A DNA stretch of 34,504 nt from Porticoccaceae bacterium (GCA_024644585.1 JAHEHM010000011.1:1-34504); one strand, 5' to 3'; positions 9,247 to 18,446 are shown, numbered from the stretch's first letter. The notes: generated from the letters alone by a model not told the origin. Program-made: numbers and translations.

Positions 9247-9849
9247 TTATTTAGCCATCTGGAAAGTAAATTTATACAGCACGCCTGGGACTTCTTCAGG
9301 AACGCCATCGACAACTCTTGGGTTGTACTTCAATTTGGTTGCTGCCTTAACCGCTGAACGACCAAAACCCCAACCTTCTGGAAATTCTTCAATCATCACT
9401 GGATCACGAACACCACCCATAGTGGTAATTACCACCTGAACTACGGCATAACCCTCTTTACCTCGTGATTGCGCACGATTCGGGTATCTCGGCTGTGGGA
9501 CATAAACAGGGATATAATCTGAATCTCTGGCGAAACCGGAGTTGCCAATATTCAATTCGCCGCCTGCCGTGGGTGCTGCCATATTGACAGCATTTTCTGG
9601 AGCTTCAAATTCAATTTGCTCTTCAGGGATATCTGGCATTTCTTCAGGCTCATCAGGTTTTTCAACCTCCGTGGCCTTCATATTTTCCGTGCGATCGCGC
9701 TCAACATGCAGAAAGTCAGGGATTTTATAAGCCGGTTGCTCATTCATATCCTTGTTTCCCGAGTCGATGAGCTTAAACATAACAAACACTAACGCGAGTG
9801 TTACCAAAAGCCCTAACCCTGCTGAAATTCCTACTCTATAACCAACCAT
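9247..9849 (-). CDS. tonB: TonB-family energy transducer
   Basis: Couples the proton motive force harvested by ExbB/ExbD to outer-membrane TonB-dependent transporters. The 200 residues are short and TonB2-like. A single N-terminal membrane anchor lies at about 7-30 (ISAGLGLLVTLALVFVMF). A Pro/Glu-rich periplasmic linker with KPDEPEEMPDIPEEQ follows at about 60-90. The C-terminal TonB domain has PQPRYPNRAQSRGKEGYAVV and KYNPRVVDGVPEEVPGV. ATG 9849 is preferred to the in-frame TTG 9855. It follows exbD after 9 nt. The linker is short compared with E. coli TonB, as in TonB2 proteins that work with TtpC. Confidence 0.9.
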   Translation of the reverse strand: MVGYRVGISAGLGLLVTLALVFVMFKLIDSGNKDMNEQPAYKIPDFLHVERDRTENMKATEVEKPDEPEEMPDIPEEQIEFEAPENAVNMAAPTAGGELNIGNSGFARDSDYIPVYVPQPRYPNRAQSRGKEGYAVVQVVITTMGGVRDPVMIEEFPEGWGFGRSAVKAATKLKYNPRVVDGVPEEVPGVLYKFTFQMAK

Positions 9850-9858
9850 ACTCAAAAC

Positions 9859-10263
9859 TCAGTCGTTTTCTACAGACACAGCGACAGGCGATATACCGAT
9901 TTCACGGGCTATATCGGCTATCTTAGCCACTGTTTCAATATCAGAATCATTATCGGCTTGGATAACCATGCCGCCCTTGGGGTTTTCATTAAATAAACGA
10001 GTTAAATTGATCTTAAGAGCGGTCATTTCAACTCTTTTTTTATCAATCCAAAACTCGTTGTTATCGCTCACAGCTACTAGAATGCCTACTTTTTTATAAG
10101 GATCAGAGGTTGTGGTATCTACTCGATTAATCTCAACACCAGGCAACTTAATAAATGAAGCTGTGACGATAAAGAAAATTAGCATAATAAATACCACATC
10201 GAGCATCGGTGTTAAATCAATCGCTTGACCTTGCTCTTGTGGCTTACTTGTTCTATCGCGCAT
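9859..10263 (-). CDS. exbD: ExbD biopolymer transport protein
   Basis: Inner-membrane partner of ExbB. The 134 residues have one transmembrane helix near the N-terminus (about 21-41). The proton-carrying aspartate is in AIDLTPMLDVVFIMLIFF (D22, equivalent to D25 of E. coli ExbD). A small periplasmic domain follows, ending in the IADIAREIGISPVAVSVE strand-helix. The start ATG lies 43 nt after the exbB stop. It would form the motor complex with the upstream ExbB and energise the downstream TonB. Confidence 0.93.
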   Translation of the reverse strand: MRDRTSKPQEQGQAIDLTPMLDVVFIMLIFFIVTASFIKLPGVEINRVDTTTSDPYKKVGILVAVSDNNEFWIDKKRVEMTALKINLTRLFNENPKGGMVIQADNDSDIETVAKIADIAREIGISPVAVSVEND

Positions 10264-10306
10264 AGTTAACTCTCACAGGGTGATGCCAATCGGCATATCA
10301 GCCCAA

Positions 10307-10831
10307 CTAGTGATCCATTGTTAGATGATCTTCAAGCAGATGTTTTTCACGTTCTGCTTCTCGCTCGACATAGGTCAGCCCAAATACACCAGAAAGTGCT
10401 GCCACCATGCCTGACATGGTCGGAACAGTGGCCTGAGATACACCCCCAGCCATTGCTTTTGCATCGCCACCGCCAGTAAACGCCATAACATCAAATACTA
10501 CGATCATTCCAGTTACCGTTCCCAGCAACCCAAACAAAGGCGCTATTGCCACCAAGGTTTTGATCATCATAATATTGTCATCAATCTTGACACTGACTTC
10601 AGAAATAAGCTTTTCACGAATCTGACGTGCAGTTTTGGACTTTCGCTCGCCTCTCGCTTCCCACTCATCTAAGGCAATTTGAACATCGGTTCCTACGGTG
10701 GAACGCAGATACCACAATCGTTCAAACAGCAGGGTCCACATCACGAACAGCAGTACAACAATGGCCCAAAGGACCATGCCGCCTGAATCCATAAACTTAC
10801 CGAGCTCTGCCCAGGTATCAACAAAAAACAT
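10307..10831 (-). CDS. exbB: ExbB-type MotA/TolQ/ExbB proton channel protein
   Basis: The 174 residues make up a short, TonB2-type ExbB. Helix 1 is at about 18-40 (GGMVLWAIVVLLFVMWTLLF). The conserved core is LVAIAPLFGLLGTVTGMIVV followed by GGGDAKAMAGGVSQATVPT, which builds the channel around ExbD. It begins 2 nt after the stop of the TtpC-like gene, so translation is coupled. The glycine-rich core is nearly the same in the TtpC-like protein, so the operon has two paralogous channel subunits. Confidence 0.92.
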   Translation of the reverse strand: MFFVDTWAELGKFMDSGGMVLWAIVVLLFVMWTLLFERLWYLRSTVGTDVQIALDEWEARGERKSKTARQIREKLISEVSVKIDDNIMMIKTLVAIAPLFGLLGTVTGMIVVFDVMAFTGGGDAKAMAGGVSQATVPTMSGMVAALSGVFGLTYVEREAEREKHLLEDHLTMDH

Positions 10832-10833
10832 GC

Positions 10834-12201
10834 TTATTTGTCCTCTAGAGAACCTGCCACAATACCTGCACTCTGCTCTTCTAGAACATGCAGAATACCC
10901 TGAGCCTTGCCATTAACCAATGTGTGCAATAGCACTGTTGGAATCGCTACAATTAGACCCAATACTGTGGTGATCAACGCTTGCGAAATACCGCCAGCCA
11001 TTGCTTTAGGATCGCCCGCTCCAAACAAAGTAATCATTTGGAAGGTAATAATCATACCGGTCACTGTACCCAGTAGACCTAACAGCGGCGCTACCATGGC
11101 AATAATCTTCAACAGATTTAAGCCAGACTCAATTTCGGGTCTTTCTTTTAAGACCGCCTCATGCAGCTTCAGCTCAAGAGATTCGGCATCTAAACCTGGG
11201 TTGTCGCCGGCTACTTTCAATACTCGCCCTAGTGGGTTTCCGGTATCAGAAGTGTTGTTAGCCAGCTGAGTTTTAACAGCGCGCGACATTCCAAATAGAA
11301 CAAAGAAGCGCCATGCTGCCAAAATAATCGCAAAGATAAATACAGCAGTAATGACATAGCCTACGATGCCACCAAAGTGCCAGCGCTCAATCAGGGTTGG
11401 CGCGTTGATCAATGCGGCTAGAAGACCGCCGCCAAATGGACCTGTTGGATCTAGGCCAACTTTGGTAAAGCCTGAAGTCGCTTCTTGAAGATCTTCTGCA
11501 CCACCGCTGAACCCTGATGGCTGACGAGTCAACTCAGAAACAAGACCAGAGGCAGAGTTGTACTCAAGGTACATGCCATCAGCAACAAGGTTGTAGGCAC
11601 CTACACGAACAACTTCCATTTCTGCCGGCTCACCATTAGCCAAAATCACCGTGCGGTTAAACTTAACTACGCGGCCGCTTTCAATCATTTCACGCTGCTG
11701 CTCATACCAAAGCTTTTCAATATCTTCAATTGAGGGAAGCTTGGTGTCGCTGCTCATTTTTTCAATGAGGTCATCTAGGAATTCAGTTCGACCTGTAATC
11801 TGCGTGCTAACAATCGACTGATCGATTTTAGCTCTTAGATCACCCGCCGTACCGGTAAGGTGACCAAATAATTCTTTAAGCGAGCCTAGACGCTTGTCAC
11901 GCTGTTCACGCAGTGCCGCTAGAATAATATCGTTATCACGAATAGTCTGCTCTAGTCGATCAGAACGACGCTCTTCCTCAGCCTTAGTGTTTTTAGCACC
12001 CTTAAGCAACTGATTCTGTTTGCGCTGATCTTTCAAAAAGTCAGCTTCACGTTGACGAGATTCAGCTGTTTCTGAAATCTTAGCTGATTCAATCATGTCC
12101 AGTAGTTCTACAAGGCTTTTTGCTTCGCTTGCTACCACCGGAGTGGATAGCGCCGCTACAGCAAAGAATGCTACGAAAATATTTACCATTTTAGTTTTCA
12201 T
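10834..12201 (-). CDS. ttpC: TtpC-like MotA/TolQ/ExbB-family protein with periplasmic coiled coil
   Basis: The 455 residues fuse two parts. Residues 1-25 are a signal peptide (cut near VVASEA), followed by a charged, coiled-coil periplasmic region (about 28-180) and a small beta-rich segment (180-225). Residues about 275-455 are an ExbB-like channel domain with three membrane helices and the core IAMVAPLLGLLGTVTGMIIT plus GAGDPKAMAGGISQALITT. This is the layout of TtpC, which Vibrio TonB2 systems need for iron-siderophore uptake. The start overlaps the DUF3450 stop by ATGA, and exbB follows after 2 nt. Gene symbol is by architecture and context. Confidence 0.87.
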   Translation of the reverse strand: MKTKMVNIFVAFFAVAALSTPVVASEAKSLVELLDMIESAKISETAESRQREADFLKDQRKQNQLLKGAKNTKAEEERRSDRLEQTIRDNDIILAALREQRDKRLGSLKELFGHLTGTAGDLRAKIDQSIVSTQITGRTEFLDDLIEKMSSDTKLPSIEDIEKLWYEQQREMIESGRVVKFNRTVILANGEPAEMEVVRVGAYNLVADGMYLEYNSASGLVSELTRQPSGFSGGAEDLQEATSGFTKVGLDPTGPFGGGLLAALINAPTLIERWHFGGIVGYVITAVFIFAIILAAWRFFVLFGMSRAVKTQLANNTSDTGNPLGRVLKVAGDNPGLDAESLELKLHEAVLKERPEIESGLNLLKIIAMVAPLLGLLGTVTGMIITFQMITLFGAGDPKAMAGGISQALITTVLGLIVAIPTVLLHTLVNGKAQGILHVLEEQSAGIVAGSLEDK

Positions 12202-12998
12202 TGTGCTGTCTCCGGAGCTGTAATCGGCACTTCAATAACATCCTGAGGCGCTAGTTTAACGGCGATGCGGATTGCTTGATCTACCGCGCGGCGATATTCA
12301 GAGCCAAGTGGCTGCCAGCTTTTAGAATTTTTGTCCCAAACGCCAACTTTAGATTTGTCTTTGCTTTGATAGGTCAAAGCAACACGACCGATTCTTAGTA
12401 TTTGAACCTCAACCAAAGAACCGTCACCATTCAGATCGATCTGATCAGTGTAAGATTCCATTGAAAGACTGTAGTCAGACTCAATATCATAAACCTCAAG
12501 AATCTGTCGGAACTTTTCAGCTGCAGAGAACTTGGCGCTATCAAGGTTGACATAAAGTTCCGCAATTGCCTGTTGACGACGCTCAAGCTTAAACGGCATA
12601 TCTAAACCAACAAAGTCTTCAAGGGCATCTAGCATATTTGCCATAAGAGGCGAAATGCCACGTTCAATAACGGTAGCATTCTCAATAGACTCTTCAAGCT
12701 CAACCATCATGCGCTTTTGGCTGACGATTTGACGCTCAAGTTGCGAGTTATACACTCTTAGAGATTCAATTTGTTTGTTCACCTGCTTGAACTCTTGGAG
12801 CAAACCATCGGTTTGGTCCGCTATGCGGTCAACGGTGACTTGAGATTTTTTTGCCGCCTGAACCTTTTCAGCCCCAGCATTTAAAATTTCGCTTACTTCT
12901 GCTGTACGCTCGACTACAGCGGTTTCTTCCGCCATAGCACTCATAGCGAAAGCAAAAATGGCCATTGGTGCCAGTGCTATCAATGATTGCTTTTTCAT
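12198..12998 (-). CDS. DUF3450 family secreted coiled-coil protein, first gene of the Ton operon
   Basis: The 266 residues begin with a clear signal peptide (cut after AMA at about residue 23). A long coiled coil follows (about 30-110; TDGLLQEFKQVNKQIESL region), then a globular C-terminal domain with VEILRIGRVALTYQS-like strands and PLGSEYRRAVDQAIRIA. The DUF3450 family is known as a companion of TonB2/TtpC operons. Because TtpC also has a periplasmic coiled coil, the two may pair; that is inference. GAGG precedes the ATG at good spacing. Its stop overlaps ttpC by 4 nt (ATGA). Confidence 0.88.
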   Translation of the reverse strand: MKKQSLIALAPMAIFAFAMSAMAEETAVVERTAEVSEILNAGAEKVQAAKKSQVTVDRIADQTDGLLQEFKQVNKQIESLRVYNSQLERQIVSQKRMMVELEESIENATVIERGISPLMANMLDALEDFVGLDMPFKLERRQQAIAELYVNLDSAKFSAAEKFRQILEVYDIESDYSLSMESYTDQIDLNGDGSLVEVQILRIGRVALTYQSKDKSKVGVWDKNSKSWQPLGSEYRRAVDQAIRIAVKLAPQDVIEVPITAPETAQ

Positions 12999-13038
12999 AG
13001 TTCCCTCATTGGGTCTATCAGATTAGTTACATGGTCTA

Positions 13039-13070
13039 GCTCAACAGAACCCTGTAGCAGCTTGTTGAGC
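13039..13070. repeat. Perfect 8-bp inverted repeat in the Ton operon leader
   Basis: GCTCAACA (13039-13046) and TGTTGAGC (13063-13070) flank a 16-nt loop, about 40 nt upstream of the DUF3450 ATG. On the minus strand it could be a leader RNA hairpin or a DNA operator. No T run follows, so it is not an intrinsic terminator for folA. No Fur-box-like sequence was seen in 12999-13211. Confidence 0.4.
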
Positions 13071-13211
13071 GCTTAATTTCTTGGTTAGACTTTTTATCAG
13101 TCTTTAAGCCAATAATCAATGCAGCTTGGTATATTTTCTTATAAATAAAACATACTTAATTGCAGTAATCGCGCAATATTAACACAACTTTAGCGCGGAA
13201 ATTTAGTCTTT

Positions 13212-13721
13212 TTATGACAATCCAGCTATTCGCTCTAAAACCACAAAGCGATAACTGTAATTACCAACTTTTTCTGGTATTTTTTCTGCTACCTGTTGCC
13301 ATTGAGTTGAATCAATAACGGGAAAATAGGCATCTCCCTCAATTTCCGCTTCAACCTTGGTAAGATAAAGCTTGCTGGCAACAGGTAAGAATTTTCGATA
13401 AATTTGCTCGCCGCCAATAATCATTAGCTCATCAGCACCTGCCGCTGCACAGGCTTTTTCAGAAGCGGCTATTGCTGAATCCAAATCATGGACAACTTCT
13501 ACCCCATCAGCCGTCCAGTTAGCATCGCGCGTCAGAACTATATTAGCTCGCCCCGGAAGCGGCCGACCAATGGAATCATAGGTTTTGCGACCCATCAAAA
13601 TCGGCTTGCCCATAGTCACAGACTTAAAGTACTGCAGATCTTCAGGCAGATGCCAGGGCAATTGATTGTCCAAGCCAATCACATTGTTTTGGCTAGCCGC
13701 CACAATAAGTGCAATTTTCAT
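13212..13721 (-). CDS. folA: Dihydrofolate reductase
   Basis: Reduces dihydrofolate to tetrahydrofolate with NADPH, recycling the folate oxidised by ThyA. The 169 residues carry the family landmarks: IVAASQNNVIGLDNQLPW, HLPEDLQYFK with the catalytic acid near residue 28, MGRKTYDSIGRPLPGR for NADPH, and IIGGEQIYRKFLP. The gene starts 8 nt after the thyA stop, the usual coupling of the two enzymes of the thymidylate cycle. It is the last gene of the rppH-ptsP-lgt-thyA-folA run. Confidence 0.97.
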   Translation of the reverse strand: MKIALIVAASQNNVIGLDNQLPWHLPEDLQYFKSVTMGKPILMGRKTYDSIGRPLPGRANIVLTRDANWTADGVEVVHDLDSAIAASEKACAAAGADELMIIGGEQIYRKFLPVASKLYLTKVEAEIEGDAYFPVIDSTQWQQVAEKIPEKVGNYSYRFVVLERIAGLS

Positions 13722-13729
13722 AATCTCTC

Positions 13730-14635
13730 CTATACCGCAACTGGCGCCCGAATAGCGCTGTGTGACTGGTAGTCAACCAATTCAAAATCATCATAAACAA
13801 AATCAAACAGATTATTGACCTGAGGATTAATTTTTAAGGTAGGCAGTGGCAATGGGTCTCGGCTCAGCTGTTCTTTTATCTGATCCTTATGGTTAGTGTA
13901 CAGATGAGCATCGCCAAAACTATGTACAAAATCACCAAGCTCTAGGCCGGTAACCTGAGCGACCATCATCGTCAGTGCGGCATAGGATGCAATATTAAAT
14001 GGCACCCCCAAAAATACATCTGCGCTACGCTGATATAGCTGACATGACAACTTGCCTTCGGATACATAAAACTGAAACAGGCTATGACAGGGTGGCAGCC
14101 CAGACTTAGCCATTACCGGAATGTCCTTTGGATTCCAAGCTGACACAATCAAGCGTCTTGAATCAGGGTTTGATTTAATATCATCAATAATTTGTGATAA
14201 CTGATCTACGCCCTCAAAATTACGCCACTGACGACCATAAACCGGACCTAACTCGCCATATTGCTGCGCAAAATCTTCGTCTGTTTTGATGCGCTCAACG
14301 AACTCCTTAAGCCCCACCTTCCATTCATCAGAATGCATTGCAAATTTTTGATCAGCGCCAGTTTGTCGCAACCAGCTTTGGTAGGGCCATTCATTCCATA
14401 TGCCCACGCCATTTTCTACTAGGTAACGAATATTGGTATCGCCTTTAATAAACCATAATAATTCATGCAAAATCGACTTTAGGTGGACCTTTTTAGTCGT
14501 TACTAAAGGGAAGCCCTGCTGCAAGTCGAAGCGCATTTGATAACCAAATACACTATGCGTCCCTGTGCCGGTTCGATCCCCTTTGAAAACCCCGTTATCA
14601 GCTATATGGCTGATTAAATCTAAGTACTGTTTCAT
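13730..14635 (-). CDS. thyA: Thymidylate synthase, long form
   Basis: Makes dTMP from dUMP with methylene-tetrahydrofolate. The 301 residues include the catalytic cysteine C183 in [12 protein letters not shown], the dUMP-binding [14 protein letters not shown] and [11 protein letters not shown], and the C-terminal AIRAPVAV. It is about 37 residues longer than E. coli ThyA (264). The extra part lies at about 83-120 (from [13 protein letters not shown] through [13 protein letters not shown]), the same place as the insertion in the long Lactobacillus-type enzymes. It sits between lgt (29 nt) and folA (8 nt). Confidence 0.97.
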   Translation of the reverse strand: MKQYLDLISHIADNGVFKGDRTGTGTHSVFGYQMRFDLQQGFPLVTTKKVHLKSILHELLWFIKGDTNIRYLVENGVGIWNEWPYQSWLRQTGADQKFAMHSDEWKVGLKEFVERIKTDEDFAQQYGELGPVYGRQWRNFEGVDQLSQIIDDIKSNPDSRRLIVSAWNPKDIPVMAKSGLPPCHSLFQFYVSEGKLSCQLYQRSADVFLGVPFNIASYAALTMMVAQVTGLELGDFVHSFGDAHLYTNHKDQIKEQLSRDPLPLPTLKINPQVNNLFDFVYDDFELVDYQSHSAIRAPVAV

Positions 14636-14664
14636 TCTTTGCTCTACACCCTCTAGCCAGAAAT

Positions 14665-15486
14665 TTAAGCTGGCGATTTAAGTTTCTTACCCACCAATGG
14701 AAGTGATTTTCTTAGTAACCACAAGCCTAAAAGAATCATTGGCACACAGAGTGTTTGTCCTCTGGTCATCCAATTAAAGGCTTCAAATAATGCTGACTGC
14801 CCGGCGAACTGCGCATCTGGCTGACGAACAAATTCAACCATAAAGCGGAAGGCACCATAGCCTATTAAAAATACGCCGCTTACTTCACCAAATAGTCTTG
14901 GTTTTCTTGCATAAAAGTGGACTATAAAAAATAGAACCAATCCCTCTAATAATGCTTCGTATAGTTGTGATGGATGCCTTCCCATCTGCAACGGGTCGGA
15001 AGGAAAAAGCATAGCCCAAGGGCCCTCTGTGGCTCGCCCATAAAGCTCTTGTCCAATAAAATTACCTAGGCGCCCAAAGAACAAACCTGTAGGCACTAGC
15101 GGAGCAACAAAATCACCCACAGCCAAAAAAGGCAGTCTATGCTTTCTGGCATACATATAGATAGCCAAAATGACACCTAGCAAGCCACCATGAAAAGACA
15201 TACCCCCTTCCCAGAGGCGAAATAGCATAGATGGGTCTGCTACCCATTTATCAAAACTGTAGAAGAACATATAGCCCAAGCGGCCACCCAACAATACGCC
15301 CCAGGCACCGTAGACAATTAAATCTTCTACCTGGGTTTTCTTAACGGGCGACCAAGTGCGCTGGCTTGCTCGCATAGCAATAAACCAGGCACAGGCGAAT
15401 GCCATAAGATACATTAGGCTATACCAGTGAATCTGCAACGGTCCTAGGCTGATCGCCACAGGATCAATATCTGGATGCATAATCAT
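14665..15486 (-). CDS. lgt: Phosphatidylglycerol-prolipoprotein diacylglyceryl transferase
   Basis: Inner-membrane enzyme that attaches diacylglycerol to the lipobox cysteine of prolipoproteins, the first step of lipoprotein maturation. The 273 residues form about seven membrane helices, with [10 protein letters not shown] at 96-105 and [16 protein letters not shown] at about 136-151. The equivalents of the required R143, N146 and E151 of E. coli are present (R139, N142, E147). ATG 15486 was used; ATG 15480 in the same frame is equally possible, and neither has a good ribosome site. An 84-nt gap after ptsP holds a 5-bp hairpin (GCGGT/ACCGC, 15523-15537). Confidence 0.96.
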   Translation of the reverse strand: MIMHPDIDPVAISLGPLQIHWYSLMYLMAFACAWFIAMRASQRTWSPVKKTQVEDLIVYGAWGVLLGGRLGYMFFYSFDKWVADPSMLFRLWEGGMSFHGGLLGVILAIYMYARKHRLPFLAVGDFVAPLVPTGLFFGRLGNFIGQELYGRATEGPWAMLFPSDPLQMGRHPSQLYEALLEGLVLFFIVHFYARKPRLFGEVSGVFLIGYGAFRFMVEFVRQPDAQFAGQSALFEAFNWMTRGQTLCVPMILLGLWLLRKSLPLVGKKLKSPA

Positions 15487-15570
15487 GAAGATGGACTCAA
15501 AATATATTCAGCGCAAATCATAGCGGTTTATGACCGCCTCTTCTATAAGGAGTTTGAAATCCTGACGCCA

Positions 15571-17847
15571 CTAGGAGGCCAATTTGCTTTGATTTAATGC
15601 GAATGGCGCTAGCGCCTTAGACATAAAGCGTCCCACCGAAGCGGCATCTGACAAACAAAGCGCTTCATCGACCCAGTCTTCGGCCATTTCTCGACTGACT
15701 TTAAGCATTAAGGATTTAACCCTCAGCAATGAGCTGGCACTCATGGAAAGATTTTTATAACCCAGCCCCATCAAAACTACTGCAGAGACAGGGTCACCAG
15801 CCATTTCACCACAGACACTAAGCTCACAATCCACCGAGATCGCTTGCTCTTGAATACTTTTTAGCGCCCTTAATACACTGGGATGAAGAGAATCATAGAT
15901 CTCTGCTACACGAGGATTGTTTCGATCGACGGCCAGTAAGTATTGCGTTAAATCATTGGTACCCACAGACATAAAGTCAACGCGGCGACCAATCTCTTTT
16001 ACCTGATAAACTGCAGCCGGCACCTCAATCATAGCGCCCAAGGGTGGCAGTTTAAGATTATAGTTTTCTTCTTCGGTTAGCTCTCTGTACGCTCTATGAA
16101 TTAAGGCAAGCGCGGCATCAAGCTCTGAAAGATTACTGATCATAGGCAGCATAATTTTCAGGTTATTTAGTCCCTCACTCGCTCTTAATAGCGCCCTGAT
16201 TTGCACCAGAAAAATCTCTGGATGGTCGAGAGAAATCCTTATTCCACGCCACCCAAGAAACGGGTTTTCTTCCTCGATTGGGAAATAAGGCAAGTCCTTA
16301 TCACCACCAATATCAAGGGTTCTCATGGTAACCGGTCTGGGTGCAAAGGTTTCTAGATGCTCCCGATAAACAGCTACCTGCTCATCTTCTGTAGGAAAAC
16401 TAGAGCGCAATATAAAAGGAATTTCTGTTCGAAATAGTCCTACTGCCGCCGCACCACTGCGCAATGATTGAACGTTATCGTTTCGCAATCCTGTATTAAC
16501 CCAGAGAGCGAAATCAAAACCATCGGTTGTTTTGCAGGGCACATCGCGCAATTTCTGCAAATCTTTAATGATAATTTGCTCTTCACGCTGACGCTGAACA
16601 TAGTCACGTTTCAAGGTGCGCGTGGCTTGGCTGATCACATTACCTGAAAACCCATCTACAATGAGTTCTTTGCCTTCAAGTTCTGCACAGGGCATATCCA
16701 GTGCGCCCATAACCGTAGGAATCCCTAGGGCACGAGCAACAATGGCCATATGCGAATTGCTAGCGCCTTTCAGCGAAACAATACCCACTAAACGTTCAAC
16801 CGGAATATCAGCTAGCGCGGTAGCGGACAAATCCTCACCAATCAAAACAATGCGCTTTGGCAGCGGCCCTTTTTTCTCACTGGTTTGTTGCAAGTAACCC
16901 AATACTCTTTTACCTAACCCCTCAACATCTGACGCACGCTCTCGCAAATAGGGGTCTTCCATATGCCTGAAGGTTCGGACGTGCTTCAAGATTACTGAGC
17001 TCCAAGCGCTCTGTGCCGTCTGCCCCATCTGTATAGCGTTAATTACCTCACCACCCAGTGAATCATCATCTAGCATGCTGATGTAGACATTAAATAACGC
17101 AAGCTCTTCTGAGCTGAGTTTGCCTTCTAGGCCAACACCCAAATCGCGCATGTCCTGCTTGACGGATTTTAAGGCCTCTCGAAAGACTGCCACCTCTGCT
17201 TCAGGGTTTTCTGTGTATCTTTCAGGCACAGAAGCCAAATCCATAGTTTGCTGAGCCAATACGGCACGACCAATACCAACCCCGGGCGAACTGGCTATAC
17301 CATGGAATATAGCCTCTTTGCTTTTACCTCTTCCTGCCGAAGCTAACTTGCTTAATGCACCTGTCGCCTCAGCATGAGCTATTGCCCCAGACAGCTGAGC
17401 ACAGACCGTGACCATAAAGGCCTCTTCTTCTGTAGCAAATCGTCTCTCGGTTTGCTGCTGCAAGACCAGAACGCCCAAAACCTTTCTGTGGTGAATAATT
17501 GGGACACCCAAAAATGAGTGGTAAATATCCTCACCAATTTCTTCAAAAAACACAAAATTGGGATGTTTGTCGGCATTCTGTAAATTTAATGGCTCTTCTT
17601 TTGCCGCCACTAAACCCACCAGACCCTCGCCCATCTGCAAGCGCACCTTGCCAATAGATTCCTGACGCAGACCCTTGGTAGCCATTAATACATAGCGGCT
17701 ATCTGTTTCATCAAACAGATAAACAGAACAGACCTCTGCATTCATCGCGGCCTGAACCTCGGTGACAATGATTGTCAGCACCTCGGGCAAGCTTCGAGCA
17801 GCATTAACCTCTTGAAAGATGGTTTTAAGAGAGTCGAGTATATTCAT
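15571..17847 (-). CDS. ptsP: Phosphoenolpyruvate-protein phosphotransferase of the nitrogen PTS (EI-Ntr)
   Basis: First enzyme of the regulatory nitrogen PTS: it takes phosphate from PEP and passes it to NPr. The 758 residues have an N-terminal GAF sensor domain (about 5-160). Next is the EI N-domain with GIASSPGVGIG near 184. The swivel domain carries the active histidine H366 in GASNSHMAIVARALGIPT. The C-terminal PEP-binding barrel has RTDIGGDKDLPYFP-type, MLPMISNLSEL and CELSVCGEMAGDP motifs. The ATG follows the rppH stop directly, as in many gammaproteobacteria. In E. coli the GAF domain senses glutamine; that is likely here but not shown. Confidence 0.97.
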   Translation of the reverse strand: MNILDSLKTIFQEVNAARSLPEVLTIIVTEVQAAMNAEVCSVYLFDETDSRYVLMATKGLRQESIGKVRLQMGEGLVGLVAAKEEPLNLQNADKHPNFVFFEEIGEDIYHSFLGVPIIHHRKVLGVLVLQQQTERRFATEEEAFMVTVCAQLSGAIAHAEATGALSKLASAGRGKSKEAIFHGIASSPGVGIGRAVLAQQTMDLASVPERYTENPEAEVAVFREALKSVKQDMRDLGVGLEGKLSSEELALFNVYISMLDDDSLGGEVINAIQMGQTAQSAWSSVILKHVRTFRHMEDPYLRERASDVEGLGKRVLGYLQQTSEKKGPLPKRIVLIGEDLSATALADIPVERLVGIVSLKGASNSHMAIVARALGIPTVMGALDMPCAELEGKELIVDGFSGNVISQATRTLKRDYVQRQREEQIIIKDLQKLRDVPCKTTDGFDFALWVNTGLRNDNVQSLRSGAAAVGLFRTEIPFILRSSFPTEDEQVAVYREHLETFAPRPVTMRTLDIGGDKDLPYFPIEEENPFLGWRGIRISLDHPEIFLVQIRALLRASEGLNNLKIMLPMISNLSELDAALALIHRAYRELTEEENYNLKLPPLGAMIEVPAAVYQVKEIGRRVDFMSVGTNDLTQYLLAVDRNNPRVAEIYDSLHPSVLRALKSIQEQAISVDCELSVCGEMAGDPVSAVVLMGLGYKNLSMSASSLLRVKSLMLKVSREMAEDWVDEALCLSDAASVGRFMSKALAPFALNQSKLAS

Positions 17848-18345
17848 CTAGTCGCGCTTTCTCCGCTTTTGAAACCGAGCATTGATTGGCGCAAATTCCG
17901 CCAACGCCTGTCGGTATACATTCTGCTTAAATGAAACCACCTGATTAATAGGGTACCAATAACTTACCCATTCCCAAGCATCAAATTCTGGGTGGCCGGT
18001 TGCATTAAAATTAATCTTTTTCTGATCACCCACCAACTGCAAAAAGAACCAACGCTGCTTTTGCCCAATACAGCGTGGCGTAACATTTTTACGCTGCATC
18101 TTTTCAGGAATATGATAGCGAAGCCAGCGCTTGCATTGCTGAACAATTTTCACATCCTCTGACTTGAGACCTACTTCTTCGTATAGCTCGCGAAACAATG
18201 CCTGCTGTGCCGACTCTCCCTGATCAATCCCTCCCTGAGGAAACTGCCAAGCTTTTTGACCAACTCTTTTAGCCAGCAAAATTTGGCCGCGACCATTGCT
18301 GATCACCATGGCCACATTAGCGCGAAATCCGTCTTTATCAACCAA
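17848..18345 (-). CDS. rppH: RNA pyrophosphohydrolase
   Basis: Nudix hydrolase that removes pyrophosphate from 5' triphosphate mRNA ends and so triggers decay by RNase E. The Nudix box reads FPQGGIDQGESAQQALFREL followed by YEEVGL. I chose TTG 18345 (protein VDKDGFRANVAMVISN..., 165 residues). It begins where the family begins (E. coli: IDDDGYRPNVGIV), follows a GGTGG ribosome site by about 10 nt, and avoids a 58-residue extension that would overlap the divergent HAD gene. TATAAC at 18365-18370 is a possible -10. The stop codon abuts the ptsP start. Confidence 0.9.
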   Translation of the reverse strand: MVDKDGFRANVAMVISNGRGQILLAKRVGQKAWQFPQGGIDQGESAQQALFRELYEEVGLKSEDVKIVQQCKRWLRYHIPEKMQRKNVTPRCIGQKQRWFFLQLVGDQKKINFNATGHPEFDAWEWVSYWYPINQVVSFKQNVYRQALAEFAPINARFQKRRKRD

Positions 18346-18417
18346 TTTAAAAATACCACCAAATGTTATACATAAAGCCCCATTGTTCCACAGTCGCGAG
18401 GACTCAGCAATTTTCTC

Positions 18418-18446
18418 TTGAGCGATTGCGATAGGGAGGCTATGCT
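18418..18446 (+). promoter_or_regulatory. Predicted promoter of the HAD phosphatase gene
   Basis: TTGAGC (18418-18423), a 17-bp spacer and TATGCT (18441-18446) fit a sigma-70 promoter with a start near 18453, giving a leader of about 35 nt before ATG 18488. Confidence 0.45.

Noticed and set aside
10907-11269. 120-residue plus-strand frame antisense to ttpC
   Set aside because: Antisense shadow of a conserved membrane domain; no ribosome site or known domain.
12999-13211. Fur box before the Ton operon
   Set aside because: No GATAATGATAATCATTATC-like sequence was found by eye; iron control therefore remains unsupported.
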